Part shown: in pieces, positions 1-7,849 of the stretch
How positions within the stretch are numbered: position 1 is the first letter of the stretch
Layout: every line of letters begins with the position of its first letter
NCBI GenBank assembly: GCA_020072585.1
Contig: JAIQGL010000001.1
Location: 336,310-400,309, forward strand
Source of the DNA: Terriglobia bacterium
Lineage (GTDB): Bacteria > Acidobacteriota > Terriglobia > Terriglobales > Acidobacteriaceae
DNA length: 64,000 bases
Direction: 5' to 3'
Translations under genes and position numbers: made by a program
Notes under the pieces: model-generated
Database searches by the model: none
What the model was told of the DNA's origin: nothing
Seen by the model: the letters and a program-made list of their open reading frames with translations, nothing else

Positions 1-386
1 TGGGCCGCCGCCGCAACGGCTTTATCCAGATTGGCTTTTGACGCGACGAGGTTTGCCTGCGCGTCCGCCAGATCGGCCTTCGCCTGCAACAGCGCTCCCT
101 GGAACAAGGAAGGATCAATCTGCGCGACCACCTGGTTCTTCTTCACGTGCGAGTTGAAGTCGGCAAACAGCGTCTGGATGGTCCCGGATACCTGCGAGCC
201 AACCTGCACGGTCGTGACCGCATTGATGGTCCCCGTGGCCTGCACCACGTTCTGTATGTCGCCCTTTTGCACCTTCTCAGTGAGATACTGCGGCGCTTTC
301 TTGCTTTCAACGCTGAAAGCCGTAAGCAATCCAATGGCGGCCAGCAGTACGCCAATCATCGTCCATTTACTTTTCAAGAATTTCAT
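1..386 (-). CDS. RND efflux membrane-fusion (HlyD/MacA-type) protein, 5' part
   Basis: The reverse strand reads from an ATG at 386 without a stop to the left edge, so only the first 128 residues are present. It begins with a short basic segment and one hydrophobic helix (about residues 9-26, inner-membrane anchor or signal). A beta-strand-rich segment with the pattern QATGTINA...VGSQVSGTI follows, typical of the biotinyl/lipoyl-like domain of periplasmic adaptors. The alanine-rich start of the coiled-coil hairpin comes next (ALLQAKADLADAQA). Such adaptors link an inner-membrane pump (MacB or RND) to an outer-membrane channel; the partner genes would lie to the left, outside the window. A G-rich Shine-Dalgarno-like stretch precedes the ATG. 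The family is clear; the substrate is not. Confidence 0.85.
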   Translation of the reverse strand, partial: MKFLKSKWTMIGVLLAAIGLLTAFSVESKKAPQYLTEKVQKGDIQNVVQATGTINAVTTVQVGSQVSGTIQTLFADFNSHVKKNQVVAQIDPSLFQGALLQAKADLADAQANLVASKANLDKAVAAAA

Positions 387-851
387 CGTCAACCCCCGAG
401 AGACCTGCCAAGCACTGCCAAACTGCGGTTGCGGCCTCTGTAGGCTTAAACACTGAATTGCGCGCCTCAGCGTAAATACCGGGTAAGGCAGGGGATAAGA
501 ATTGTCAGGGTGGTTCGTTGGTAGTGTGCGGAATAGGTGGAGGGAGTTAACAGAACTTTACTCTTGCCGATGACTGAGGGCTGGGTAGGGATTTTGTAGA
601 AGAGAGAGATGGTGATATTTAGGAAAGCCATCTTCCTAATATCTCGTCAGAGGGGCGGTGTACTTCCCACGCTGTTCGGGCATAGTCCGCATAAAGGATA
701 ACCATGAGTCAAATTGGACGCCTTATTGGGAGAACTCCCTGTGGCTGCATGGTAAAGGACGCTCCCTCGGGGTCCTTCGACTTCGCGCCCGTCGTTTACG
801 CAGGGAAGAGATACTTGATGGCGCTCCGCTCAGGATGACAGATTAAAACAG
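387..851. other. Gene-free stretch upstream of the adaptor gene
   Basis: No convincing gene is seen in these 465 bases. The part next to 386 should hold the adaptor promoter (reverse strand), but I cannot pick a consensus box. The segment 760-842 (ccctcggggtccttcgactt ... gctccgctcaggatgaca) has the look of a dispersed intergenic repeat. The small plus-strand frame over it is Arg/Leu-rich and not protein-like. Confidence 0.4.
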
Positions 852-1229
852 TTACGGCCTTCTTGCCGGCGCCGGACCGGGGTCGAGTATTTCCGGCTCA
901 AGTATCTCCGGCTTGGTTGACCGTGTTTCTGGCCGTATTTCTTTTTGCGCCTGTGTTCGCGTTACGAAGAAGACTGCCGCCGTCCATGTGGGGAACAGGT
1001 CCAGACCGGGTACGAGTTCCGCCGCCAGCGTGGGCAGAAATGCCCAATGCCAGCCGAGGATTCGCGAAAGGATGGCAGCCGTTGCCAGATCCAGCACGGT
1101 ATCCGCCGGCGAGAGTGCGCCTTCAGCGAACAGGGGCAGTCCAACGATCTGGATTGCGTCCGCGATGATGGCCACAAACCACGCTTTGCGGTGCTCCGGC
1201 GACTTAACGACTTTCAGAAAGTCAAACAT
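852..1229 (-). CDS. Small hypothetical membrane protein
   Basis: The product is about 125 residues. It has two hydrophobic stretches (roughly residues 16-40 and 46-90 as a broken pair) and a charged, proline-rich C-terminal tail ending in PAPARRP. No catalytic motif is visible and I do not recognise the family with certainty. Starting at 1229 (MFDFLKVV) places a CAGGG box about 8 bases upstream. An upstream ATG at 1259 in the same frame would add ten residues and is a less likely start. The gene runs the same way as the adaptor gene and pgeF but is separated from both. Confidence 0.6.
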   Translation of the reverse strand: MFDFLKVVKSPEHRKAWFVAIIADAIQIVGLPLFAEGALSPADTVLDLATAAILSRILGWHWAFLPTLAAELVPGLDLFPTWTAAVFFVTRTQAQKEIRPETRSTKPEILEPEILDPGPAPARRP

Positions 1230-1329
1230 AAGAAAACCCTGCTTAAAACAAGGATACATCGATGCGGTGACTCCAGAGCCGGAAGTTGCCTAGCGTCCTG
1301 GCGATCACCCTATCCTTATTTTCTTTAAC

Positions 1330-2274
1330 TCATTTGATGCCCACCACGGCCATTTGGCGTCCGGTTTTTCCACTTTCCTTGCGATGAGAGAAGAACTTGC
1401 GCGGGCTGCAAACGGTACAGTCCTTGAGCGCCGTAATGTTTGCCGCAGGCACGCCCACGGCGAGCAACTGGCGGCGGTTGGCCTCGCGCAGGTCAAGATG
1501 GAGTTTGATGCACTGGTCGCCATGGCCGGGCGCGCGCTGGTTCATAAAGAGCATCGGATATTTCTCGCGCACCGGATCCGACTCCTGCACGCTGTGAAAG
1601 AGCTCACCGGCATAACTGAATTGTGAGTGAAAGGCCTCCTCCACCTCCTCACCCACTGCAAAGCTACAGCTCTGGATTCCCGGCCCGATCACGGCGTAAA
1701 TATCTTCCGGTCGCGTGCCAAACTCCAGACGCATGATACCTGCACCTTTTTCCACGATGCGCTTGACCGTGCCGCGCCATCCGGCATGGAATGCGCCGAC
1801 GGCTTTGTTTTTAGCGTCGACCAGCAGCACCGGGAAGCAATCGGCCGTGAGGATGCCCAGAGCGATGCCTCTCAAATCGGTGACCAGCCCGTCACCGAAG
1901 AATTTTTCCGGCTTGCGCGAGCGCACCACGTGGACCAGGTCAGAATGTATCTGGCGCAGCGTGACGAGCGGCCAGGGTTTATTTATAGAAGCCTTGTTGA
2001 TGGAAGCCTTGTTTCTGGTGGCAGCTCCCACGGCGAGCAGCATCGTGGCCCGGTTGCTCTCCACGCGTTCGCGCTGGTCGTCTTTGGTAAAACCCAGATT
2101 GAGGCTGTGTCCGCCGTACGCCGTAGTCAGGCCGCCAGCGCGCGTACTAAAACCGTGGATCAGCCAGGGAATACGTACAAGGCCGGATGCGCGCAGAATT
2201 TGCGGTCGAGTTGCTGTGCGCGAGTTTGATGTGCGACGTTGAGTGAGAGTTGCCACACATTCATTCTCACACAT
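1330..2274 (-). CDS. pgeF: Peptidoglycan editing factor PgeF (YfiH, laccase-domain purine nucleosidase/oxidase family)
   Basis: This is a full-length multicopper-polyphenol-oxidase/YfiH-family protein of 314 residues. The metal-site ligands of the family are present: His110 in RQIHSD, Cys146 in TADCFPV and His163 in HAGWRGT. The C-terminal FFSHRKESGKTGRQ motif is also there. Members have been reported to act on purine nucleosides and to remove mis-incorporated residues from peptidoglycan precursors. The N-terminus is about 30 residues longer than usual, so a later start is possible. Residues 88-99 hold a small duplication (NKASINKASINK) caused by a repeated 12-base unit near 1988-2015. The gene is divergent from the plus-strand EEP-family gene that follows. 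Confidence 0.92.
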   Translation of the reverse strand: MCENECVATLTQRRTSNSRTATRPQILRASGLVRIPWLIHGFSTRAGGLTTAYGGHSLNLGFTKDDQRERVESNRATMLLAVGAATRNKASINKASINKPWPLVTLRQIHSDLVHVVRSRKPEKFFGDGLVTDLRGIALGILTADCFPVLLVDAKNKAVGAFHAGWRGTVKRIVEKGAGIMRLEFGTRPEDIYAVIGPGIQSCSFAVGEEVEEAFHSQFSYAGELFHSVQESDPVREKYPMLFMNQRAPGHGDQCIKLHLDLREANRRQLLAVGVPAANITALKDCTVCSPRKFFSHRKESGKTGRQMAVVGIK

Positions 2275-2374
2275 TCATTCTAATAGTGAATGCCGGCGCA
2301 GCGAACTTTTGACGGGGACAACGCTTTGCCGCGAGCAATCACAGGGTTTATCCTGCAAGCAAGCGGTTCCGTTG

Positions 2375-3115
2375 ATGAGAGACCAACCCCGATTTCGTGT
2401 GGCCACCTATAACACGCATAAATGCCGCGGCATGGATGGGCGCATCCGTCCGGCCAGGGTGGCGGAAGTGTTGAACGAGCTTGACGCGGACATCATCGCG
2501 CTGCAAGAGGTAGTGAGCCTCAAGGGCGGGCGCAAAGAGCAGAACCAGGCGCAATATCTGGCGGACACATTCGGCTATCACTATCGCATTGGAGAGACGC
2601 GCAAACTGCGCGGCGCCGCATATGGGAACGTGGTGCTCAGCCGCTTTCCCATAAAAGAAGTGACTGTCTATGATTTGACGGCCTCTACACGCGAAGCCCG
2701 GGGCTGCATCCGCTGTGACCTGGAGGTTGCGCCGGGCAAGATTGTTCATTTGTTCAACGTGCACCTGGGCACGGGGTATATGGAGCGGCGCAAGCAGTCC
2801 CGTCTGCTGATGAGCCGCGAGGTCCTGCTCTCTCCCAGCCTGAAGCACCCGCGTCTGGTGATTGGCGATTTCAACGAATGGACGCGCGGCCTGGTTTCAA
2901 AAACGCTGCAACATTCGTTTGAGAGCGTGGATATTCAGCTGCACCTGAACCGCAAGCGCACATACCCCGGCGTGCTTCCCATCATGCATCTGGACCACAT
3001 GTATTTTGACCGGGAGCTGGTCCTGGAAGAGTTTGTGCTGCACCGTAGCCGAATGGCCCTGGTGGCGTCAGACCATCTGCCGCTGGTGGCGGAGTTTGGC
3101 CTGGTTGGAAGGTAA
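2375..3115 (+). CDS. Endonuclease/exonuclease/phosphatase (EEP) family hydrolase
   Basis: The product is 246 residues from the ATG at 2375. The frame is open further upstream, but that part does not resemble the family. Family motifs run in order: VATYNTHKC (Asn of the first strand), IIALQEV (metal-binding Glu), FNVHLGTG (catalytic-core His), VIGDFNEW (Asp/Asn) and a terminal SDHLPLVAEF (catalytic Asp-His). This is the fold of DNase I, exonuclease III and sphingomyelinase-like phosphodiesterases. No signal peptide is seen, so it probably acts in the cytoplasm. Members with similar motifs often accompany cardiolipin synthase or phospholipase D genes, but none is present here, so the substrate is open. 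Confidence 0.88.
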   Translation: MRDQPRFRVATYNTHKCRGMDGRIRPARVAEVLNELDADIIALQEVVSLKGGRKEQNQAQYLADTFGYHYRIGETRKLRGAAYGNVVLSRFPIKEVTVYDLTASTREARGCIRCDLEVAPGKIVHLFNVHLGTGYMERRKQSRLLMSREVLLSPSLKHPRLVIGDFNEWTRGLVSKTLQHSFESVDIQLHLNRKRTYPGVLPIMHLDHMYFDRELVLEEFVLHRSRMALVASDHLPLVAEFGLVGR

Positions 3116-3284
3116 AAAAGTTCCTGGCACGAATGGGACACAGAGGACGCTGATCGAAGCGCATGGTTGAGCGCAGTTGGGCAGTAATCCGACATGATTT
3201 TTCGGATCAGAGCTATCAGTGTTGATCCGTGGCAAGAAGTTTCTGTTTGTGGCGAATGGGACTTCTTCTGCAGCGTTCTCCACG

Positions 3285-3290
3285 TACAAT
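3285..3290 (+). promoter_or_regulatory. Possible -10 box placing the transcription start at the arsA-like GTG
   Basis: TACAAT at 3285-3290 lies six bases before the GTG at 3297, so the predicted transcription start coincides with the start codon. No good Shine-Dalgarno sequence precedes the GTG and the -35 region (cttctt) is weak. This would give a leaderless mRNA for the first gene of the gas-vesicle locus. It is a weak call from one hexamer. Confidence 0.3.
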
Positions 3291-3296
3291 CTCTTT

Positions 3297-5237
3297 GTGG
3301 CCAAGCTGACCTTTGTGGTGGGAAAAGGCGGAGTAGGAAAGACGACCGTCTCCTGCGCTCTGGCGCTGCATCTGGCTGCGCAGCATCCCGGCACATCGAC
3401 GCTGCTTATGTCTACCGATCCCGCGCACTCGGTGGCGGACATGCTGGAGACGGAGAGCCATCCTGTCCCGCGCCGCCTGGCCGGCATCAAAGAAAAGCTC
3501 TTGATCTGGCAAGTCGACAGCGAGCGGGAGTTCAAGAAGTTCCTGGAGAGCAATCGCGAAGGCATCCTCAACATTGTTGAAAACGGCACGTTCTTCAACC
3601 GGGAAGAGATTGCGCCGCTGCTGGATACAACGCTGCCGGGCATGTCAGAGGTCGCCGGGCTGCTGGCGCTCCGGGAAATGCTGGAGAGCGGCAAGCATGA
3701 TCACATCGTGGTGGATACAGCTCCATTTGGCCACACACTTCGCCTGTTCGAACTGCCCGGGCACTTTCAACGTTTTTTGAACTTTCTTGAGGTTGCATCC
3801 AGCCGTGACGCGTTGCTGGCCCAGCGCTTCGGCGGGCGTGCCGCGGGCCCAGCTCACGGCTTTCTTGAGGATTGGCAGGCCACGGTGCGACAGGTGAAAG
3901 AAGCCTTCGGCGCCGGGCAGGCGGATGTTTTGCTGGTGACTTCGCCTGAGACTTTCTCCTTGAATGAAGCGGTGCGTTGCATGCAAGCCTTGCAGGAGTC
4001 AGCGCACGATATGCACGTGAGCGGCATTGTTCTGAACCGTGTTGTGATGGACGCGGCAGGTTGTTCGCGGTGCCGTTATCGCGTGCGTATGGGAAGAGAA
4101 GCTGTCCAGTTTCTGAAGCGCAATTTTCCGCGCGTGCCCAGGCTGATTGGCCCAGATCCCGGAAATCCGGTGCTGGGCGCAGTTCGGCTGCGGCGATTTG
4201 GAGCCGCGGTTTTTGCCGGACGACGGACGAACCTTTCCACACATGCGCCCAAGGGGCCAAAGCATACAATGAAGTTCACCAGAAGCGAATGGCCCGTGCC
4301 TGAGACAAGGCTTTCCTTCACTCTGGGCAAAGGCGGCGTGGGCAAGACTACCATCACGGCCGCGCTGGCTTATCGTTCACGGGCATTACGCAAGGACGTT
4401 CATGCAACGGTGTGTTCCACTGATCCTGCGCCATCGCTCGACGATATTTTCCAGAAGAAGATAGACGATCATCTGGTGCATGTGTTTGGCGATCCTGGGC
4501 TGGGCGCTATGGAAATGGATTCTGTCTTTGAGTTTCGCCGCTGGGCAGCCCGCATCAAGCAGCAGCTTTCTGCCAGCACCCACATGGAATCCGGCGGGCT
4601 GCATGTTGATCTTACCTTCGAGAAAGAAGTGTTCGCGGCGCTGATGGAAGTGGTGCCCCCCGGAGTCGACGAAGTCTTTGCCGTTTTCCGCATTCTGGAC
4701 CTGCTGGAAGCAAAGCCGGGCATGGTGTTCATTGACATGGCGCCCACGGGACATGCGTTGGAATTGCTGCGCATGCCGGAGCGCATTCTGCTGTGGTCAC
4801 GGCTTTTATTGAAAAGCCTGGCGTCGCACCGTACACTAGCCCTCGCGCAGGATGTTGCGGTGGAGTTGGCTGGATTAGGACAGCGGGTGCGCAAATTACT
4901 GGAGATCATGCGTAAACCCAGGGAAAGCCGGGCCTGGGCGGTGATGCTGCCGGAACCGGTGCCTGACCGCCAGACGCAACGCCTGCTGGCGGCGATGAAC
5001 GAATTGGGGATCGCCGTGGATTCCTTGTTTGTAAACCGCGTTCTGGTGGAGCCTGAGTCTGGTTGCAGGCGCTGCCGCCGGGCCAGGCGGTGGCAAATGG
5101 ACACGCTGCAGACGCTGCAACAGAAGTACGGCGCGCATCGCTTGTATCTGGTGCGCGATTTTCCTGAAGAAATTGCAGGGGCGCAGAAGATGAAGAGATT
5201 TACCGGCGAATTATGGCAAATCCAGTCAGAAGACTAG
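3297..5237 (+). CDS. Tandem ArsA/Get3-like anion-transporting/tail-anchor-type ATPase
   Basis: One polypeptide (646 residues from GTG 3297) contains two complete ArsA/Get3 halves. Each half has the deviant Walker A KGGVGKTT (residues 10-17 and 345-352), a switch-I STDPA motif and the family box (DTAPFGHTLRL and DMAPTGHALEL). Each also has a CxxC pair (Cys256/Cys259 and Cys590/Cys593), the position used by Get3 homodimers to share a zinc. A fused chain could therefore form the zinc-bridged dimer in cis. Get3 delivers tail-anchored proteins and ArsA drives arsenite export, but no arsenic gene is near. The 3' end overlaps the next gvpF/L gene by 25 bases, so a role in gas-vesicle assembly is inferred. 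An in-frame GTG at 3219 would add 26 residues that lie in repeat-like DNA and do not match the family start. Confidence 0.9.
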   Translation: MAKLTFVVGKGGVGKTTVSCALALHLAAQHPGTSTLLMSTDPAHSVADMLETESHPVPRRLAGIKEKLLIWQVDSEREFKKFLESNREGILNIVENGTFFNREEIAPLLDTTLPGMSEVAGLLALREMLESGKHDHIVVDTAPFGHTLRLFELPGHFQRFLNFLEVASSRDALLAQRFGGRAAGPAHGFLEDWQATVRQVKEAFGAGQADVLLVTSPETFSLNEAVRCMQALQESAHDMHVSGIVLNRVVMDAAGCSRCRYRVRMGREAVQFLKRNFPRVPRLIGPDPGNPVLGAVRLRRFGAAVFAGRRTNLSTHAPKGPKHTMKFTRSEWPVPETRLSFTLGKGGVGKTTITAALAYRSRALRKDVHATVCSTDPAPSLDDIFQKKIDDHLVHVFGDPGLGAMEMDSVFEFRRWAARIKQQLSASTHMESGGLHVDLTFEKEVFAALMEVVPPGVDEVFAVFRILDLLEAKPGMVFIDMAPTGHALELLRMPERILLWSRLLLKSLASHRTLALAQDVAVELAGLGQRVRKLLEIMRKPRESRAWAVMLPEPVPDRQTQRLLAAMNELGIAVDSLFVNRVLVEPESGCRRCRRARRWQMDTLQTLQQKYGAHRLYLVRDFPEEIAGAQKMKRFTGELWQIQSED

Positions 5238-6010
5238 CAGGGGCGGGCGCGCTCTATCTCTATGGGATCTCGCGCGGTCCTGGTGTCAGTGGTCCGAAGC
5301 CGCTTCCTCCAAAATTTTCCCCAACTCTGGCAAAGATCAGCAGCGCGGGGATTGATGGCGTGCACACTGTGCAGGCGCTGCCGTGCGGAGAGTTTATCTG
5401 CTGGGTGTGTGAGGTGGACCAGGCGGGTTTTGCGCAGGCCATGGAGCATAACATGGAAAACCTGGAATGGCTGGCGCTGCATGGCGTGCGGCACCAGCAG
5501 GTGGTGGGTGAAGTGGCGGCACAAACGGCGATCGTCCCCGCCAGGTTTGGCACAATTTTTTCCGGTGAGCCCGCGCTTGTGAAGGACGTACTGGGCCGGA
5601 AGGCATCGCTCAACAAGGTCTTTGCCCGCGTTACCGGTGGCGATGAGTGGGGCGTGAAAGTATTTGCGGAACATGCAGAGCCCGTGGCAGCGCCCATTGA
5701 AGCTCGGTCCGGTAAGGAGTATCTGCAACAAAAAGCCGCCCGGATGAAAAAGCGCCCGGAGCGCAATGATCAGGAGCTGCGCGAACTGGCCACGGCGCTG
5801 GAAAAGATCGCAACGGATTCCGCTCCCAGCGGCAAGGTGAGCGGAGCGCAACCGAGCCTGCTCTGGCAGGCCACCTTCCTGGTACCGCGCACGAAACGCA
5901 AGCAGTGGGACCAGACGCTCAGGAATTTTGTGGAGAAGTGGGAAGGGAAGCGGCGCATCGAAGTCAATGGACCGTGGCCGCCATACTCGTTTGTCTCTGA
6001 TGCCGACTGA
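5213..6010 (+). CDS. gvpF/gvpL: Gas vesicle protein GvpF/GvpL family (copy 1)
   Basis: The product is 265 residues. It opens with the family start (YLYGIS) and has the FGTIF box of the N-terminal ferredoxin-like domain around residue 115. A helical middle with EYLQQKAARMKKR follows, and it ends with the family tail GPWPPYSF. GvpF/L proteins bind GvpA and act as accessory or assembly proteins at the vesicle face, in the cytoplasm. The start lies inside the end of the ArsA-like gene (25-base overlap), and the stop overlaps the ATG of the next GvpA-family gene by 11 bases, so translational coupling is likely. The F and L types cannot be separated by eye. Confidence 0.92.
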   Translation: MANPVRRLAGAGALYLYGISRGPGVSGPKPLPPKFSPTLAKISSAGIDGVHTVQALPCGEFICWVCEVDQAGFAQAMEHNMENLEWLALHGVRHQQVVGEVAAQTAIVPARFGTIFSGEPALVKDVLGRKASLNKVFARVTGGDEWGVKVFAEHAEPVAAPIEARSGKEYLQQKAARMKKRPERNDQELRELATALEKIATDSAPSGKVSGAQPSLLWQATFLVPRTKRKQWDQTLRNFVEKWEGKRRIEVNGPWPPYSFVSDAD

Positions 6011-6227
6011 TTTTGAATCCGTTGAACTGCTGGGAGGCGGAGAAGAAGATATTTCTCTGCTGGAAATCCTGGACCACGTCTTGAACTCCGGGGTAGTGAT
6101 CCATGGATCGCTGGTGATATCACTTGCGGGAGTGGACCTGGTGTATCTGGGGCTCAACGTGGTGCTCACTTCAGTGGAAACGGCCCTCAGGAATCTACAG
6201 GCAGAGGAGAAGCGGAGGCTGAAGTGA
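6000..6227 (+). CDS. GvpA-family minor gas vesicle protein (GvpS/GvpM-like)
   Basis: The product is 75 residues from the ATG at 6000. The core LLEILDHVLNSGVVIHGSL, then ISLAGVDLVYLGLNVVLTSVET, has the alpha-beta-beta-alpha pattern of GvpA-type shell proteins. The sequence AGVDLVYL is closer to the GvpS/GvpM minor proteins than to the main shell protein. It lacks the AWVRISLVG of true GvpA, which is encoded at 7850. The ATG overlaps the gvpF/L stop and its own stop overlaps the GTG of the next gene (GTGA). A longer in-frame start upstream is rejected because it runs through gvpF/L. Confidence 0.85.
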   Translation: MPTDFESVELLGGGEEDISLLEILDHVLNSGVVIHGSLVISLAGVDLVYLGLNVVLTSVETALRNLQAEEKRRLK

Positions 6228-6898
6228 GCCGCGTTCTCGCCTATTGCGCCTTCCAGTACGGACCGCAGATTTCCGTGCCCTCAATGGGCGTGAAATCAGC
6301 TCCAGTGCATGTAGCTGCCTGCGCCGCTCTCAGGCTGCTTTGGTCGGAAGTGGAGTGGCCCTTCAATCCGGCGGACATGCAGAAAAATGCGGTGGAGTTT
6401 CATGGCGTTATTCATCACGTCTTCAACCAGACGGCGGTCATACCATTCCGGCTGCTCTCAGTCTTTGAGGATGAAACGGCCCTGAACGCTTTTGCCGCTG
6501 AACATCAAGAGCGTTTCCTTGGCGATCTGGAACGGTTAAAACACTTTGTACAGATGGAGTTCGTTGTTTATCCGGCGCCGGGGCGCAAACCAGAGGATAA
6601 AAGCTCCGGTACAGCATACCTGGAGCAGAAAGCCGGGCTGTTGCGCACAATCGAACAGCAGGTGCAAGATGTGCGTGCAATATTGGGAGAGATGAGTCAC
6701 CAAGTCGTGGTGCGGGAAGCCAGGAGCGGGCACCGGGTTTTTGTACTGGTGGAACGCGGCAGAGAAGAGGCGTTCCGTGCTGCGGTGAAGGGAATTGCGG
6801 TGCCGGAGGCGCTCTCGCGGCGGACAAGCGGCCCATGGCCGGCGGCGGAATTTCTCAGCGAGTCGCTCAAGACCCCGCAGATTGCAGGCGCGAGATGA
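6224..6898 (+). CDS. gvpF/gvpL: Gas vesicle protein GvpF/GvpL family (copy 2)
   Basis: The product is 224 residues and starts with GTG in a GTGA overlap with the preceding stop. The N-terminal AYCAFQYG, the VIPFRLLSVFEDE box (counterpart of the FGTIF segment), the helical AYLEQKAGLL and the terminal SGPWPAAEF identify the family. It is shorter and more diverged than the copies at 5213 and 10661, mainly in the middle. It presumably works with them as a GvpA-binding accessory factor. The stop overlaps the ATG of gvpK (ATGA). Confidence 0.86.
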   Translation: MSRVLAYCAFQYGPQISVPSMGVKSAPVHVAACAALRLLWSEVEWPFNPADMQKNAVEFHGVIHHVFNQTAVIPFRLLSVFEDETALNAFAAEHQERFLGDLERLKHFVQMEFVVYPAPGRKPEDKSSGTAYLEQKAGLLRTIEQQVQDVRAILGEMSHQVVVREARSGHRVFVLVERGREEAFRAAVKGIAVPEALSRRTSGPWPAAEFLSESLKTPQIAGAR

Positions 6899-7254
6899 CC
6901 GAGCTGCGCAAGATCACTCCGGAAGAGATTGCGGCGGCGGTCTCTGAGATGAACCGCGAGCTGAAAGCCGTGGGCGAGGGCGCCCTTGACCGGATTGATT
7001 GCTCGCCGGAGAACATTGAGCAAGGGCTGGCGCGGCTGGTGCTTAGCCTGGTGGAGCTGTTACGGCGGTTGTTAGAGCGCCAGGCTATCCGGCGCATGGA
7101 AGGTGGTTCCCTGGGTGAAGCCAAAGTGGAAGAGATGGGGCAGGCTCTGATGCGACTGGAGGTCAAAGTCAACGAGATTGCTGCGGCTTTTGGGTTGAAA
7201 CCGGAAGAGCTGAACCTGGAACTGGGGCCGCTGGGGAACTTGCTGGATAAGTAG
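6895..7254 (+). CDS. gvpK: Gas vesicle protein GvpK
   Basis: The product is 119 residues starting at the ATG that overlaps the previous stop. The centre (ENIEQGLARLVLSLVELLRR, then LLERQAIRRME) and the following amphipathic helix with GLKPEELNLELGPLG near the C-terminus are characteristic of GvpK. This accessory protein is present in nearly all gas-vesicle clusters and is needed for normal assembly in several hosts. It is the last gene of the overlapping arsA-gvpF/L-gvpS/M-gvpF/L-gvpK block. About 250 bases separate it from gvpJ, where a new promoter lies. Confidence 0.93.
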   Translation: MTELRKITPEEIAAAVSEMNRELKAVGEGALDRIDCSPENIEQGLARLVLSLVELLRRLLERQAIRRMEGGSLGEAKVEEMGQALMRLEVKVNEIAAAFGLKPEELNLELGPLGNLLDK

Positions 7255-7405
7255 GCATCTTTTGCTTGCTGATGCTGCTGTCTCGCGACAAGATATTGGC
7301 TTGGCAGCCAACCTCTTTGCAGGGCCTGTGCATCAGAAAAACCAATCGTCAGCATCTCCCCCTTTCCGGAAATTTTTATGAGCTGACAAATTACGGCTGC
7401 AAAGG

Positions 7406-7434
7406 TTGACAGTTTGTGGTGGGCTGGATAGGAT
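7406..7434 (+). promoter_or_regulatory. Near-consensus sigma-70 promoter for gvpJ-gvpA
   Basis: TTGACA at 7406-7411 is followed after exactly 17 bases by TAGGAT at 7429-7434. This is the best housekeeping-type promoter I can read in the locus. It lies 70 bases before the gvpJ ATG, in the only sizeable gap inside the cluster, and would drive the shell-protein block separately from the upstream assembly block. Confidence 0.7.
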
Positions 7435-7503
7435 GCGGTGACGTGGGGTTGCGCGGATTCACTTCTGTCCCCAGGCGATCTCTTCTGTATTTTCCTGATT
7501 ATT

Positions 7504-7824
7504 ATGCAAAGAGTTCCTACGGTTTCCGGAACAGCCAATCTGCTGGACATTCTCGATAGAGTTCTCGACAAAGGGCTCGTGATCGCGGGTGACATCCGCG
7601 TCTCCCTGGCCAATGTGGAGTTGCTGACGATTCGCATTCGTTTGCTTATCTGCTCTGTTGATAAAGCTGAATCCATCGGTCTCAACTGGTGGAAATATGA
7701 TCCCAATCTTACCGCTCCGGCGCCCCAGCCTGTAGTGCGCCGGACTCAATTACCCGGTGCGCCACCGGGCTCGCAGGCGCCACGACGAAGCAAGCCTGCG
7801 GCCCGCGTAAAACGGGCGAAGTGA
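7504..7824 (+). CDS. gvpJ: Gas vesicle protein GvpJ
   Basis: The product is 106 residues from ATG 7504. The core ([20 protein letters not shown], then RVSLANVELLTIRIRLLICSVDKAESIGLNWW) is a GvpA-type fold, with the VELLTI and LNWW features of GvpJ minor shell proteins. After the core comes a tail of about 35 residues rich in proline, arginine and lysine, ending RSKPAARVKRAK. The upstream frame contributes extra residues but has no family match and overlaps the promoter. It precedes gvpA by 25 bases and is probably co-transcribed with it. Confidence 0.9.
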   Translation: MQRVPTVSGTANLLDILDRVLDKGLVIAGDIRVSLANVELLTIRIRLLICSVDKAESIGLNWWKYDPNLTAPAPQPVVRRTQLPGAPPGSQAPRRSKPAARVKRAK

Positions 7825-7849
7825 TCGATTCTAAGAAGGAGGCCTTCGA

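Noticed and set aside
658..846. Plus-strand 62-residue frame near the left end
   Set aside because: Arg/Leu-rich, no ribosome site, and it overlaps what looks like a dispersed intergenic repeat (760-842).
5234..6169. Minus-strand frame of 311 residues in the gas-vesicle locus
   Set aside because: Shadow of gvpF/L and the GvpA-family gene; composition not protein-like.
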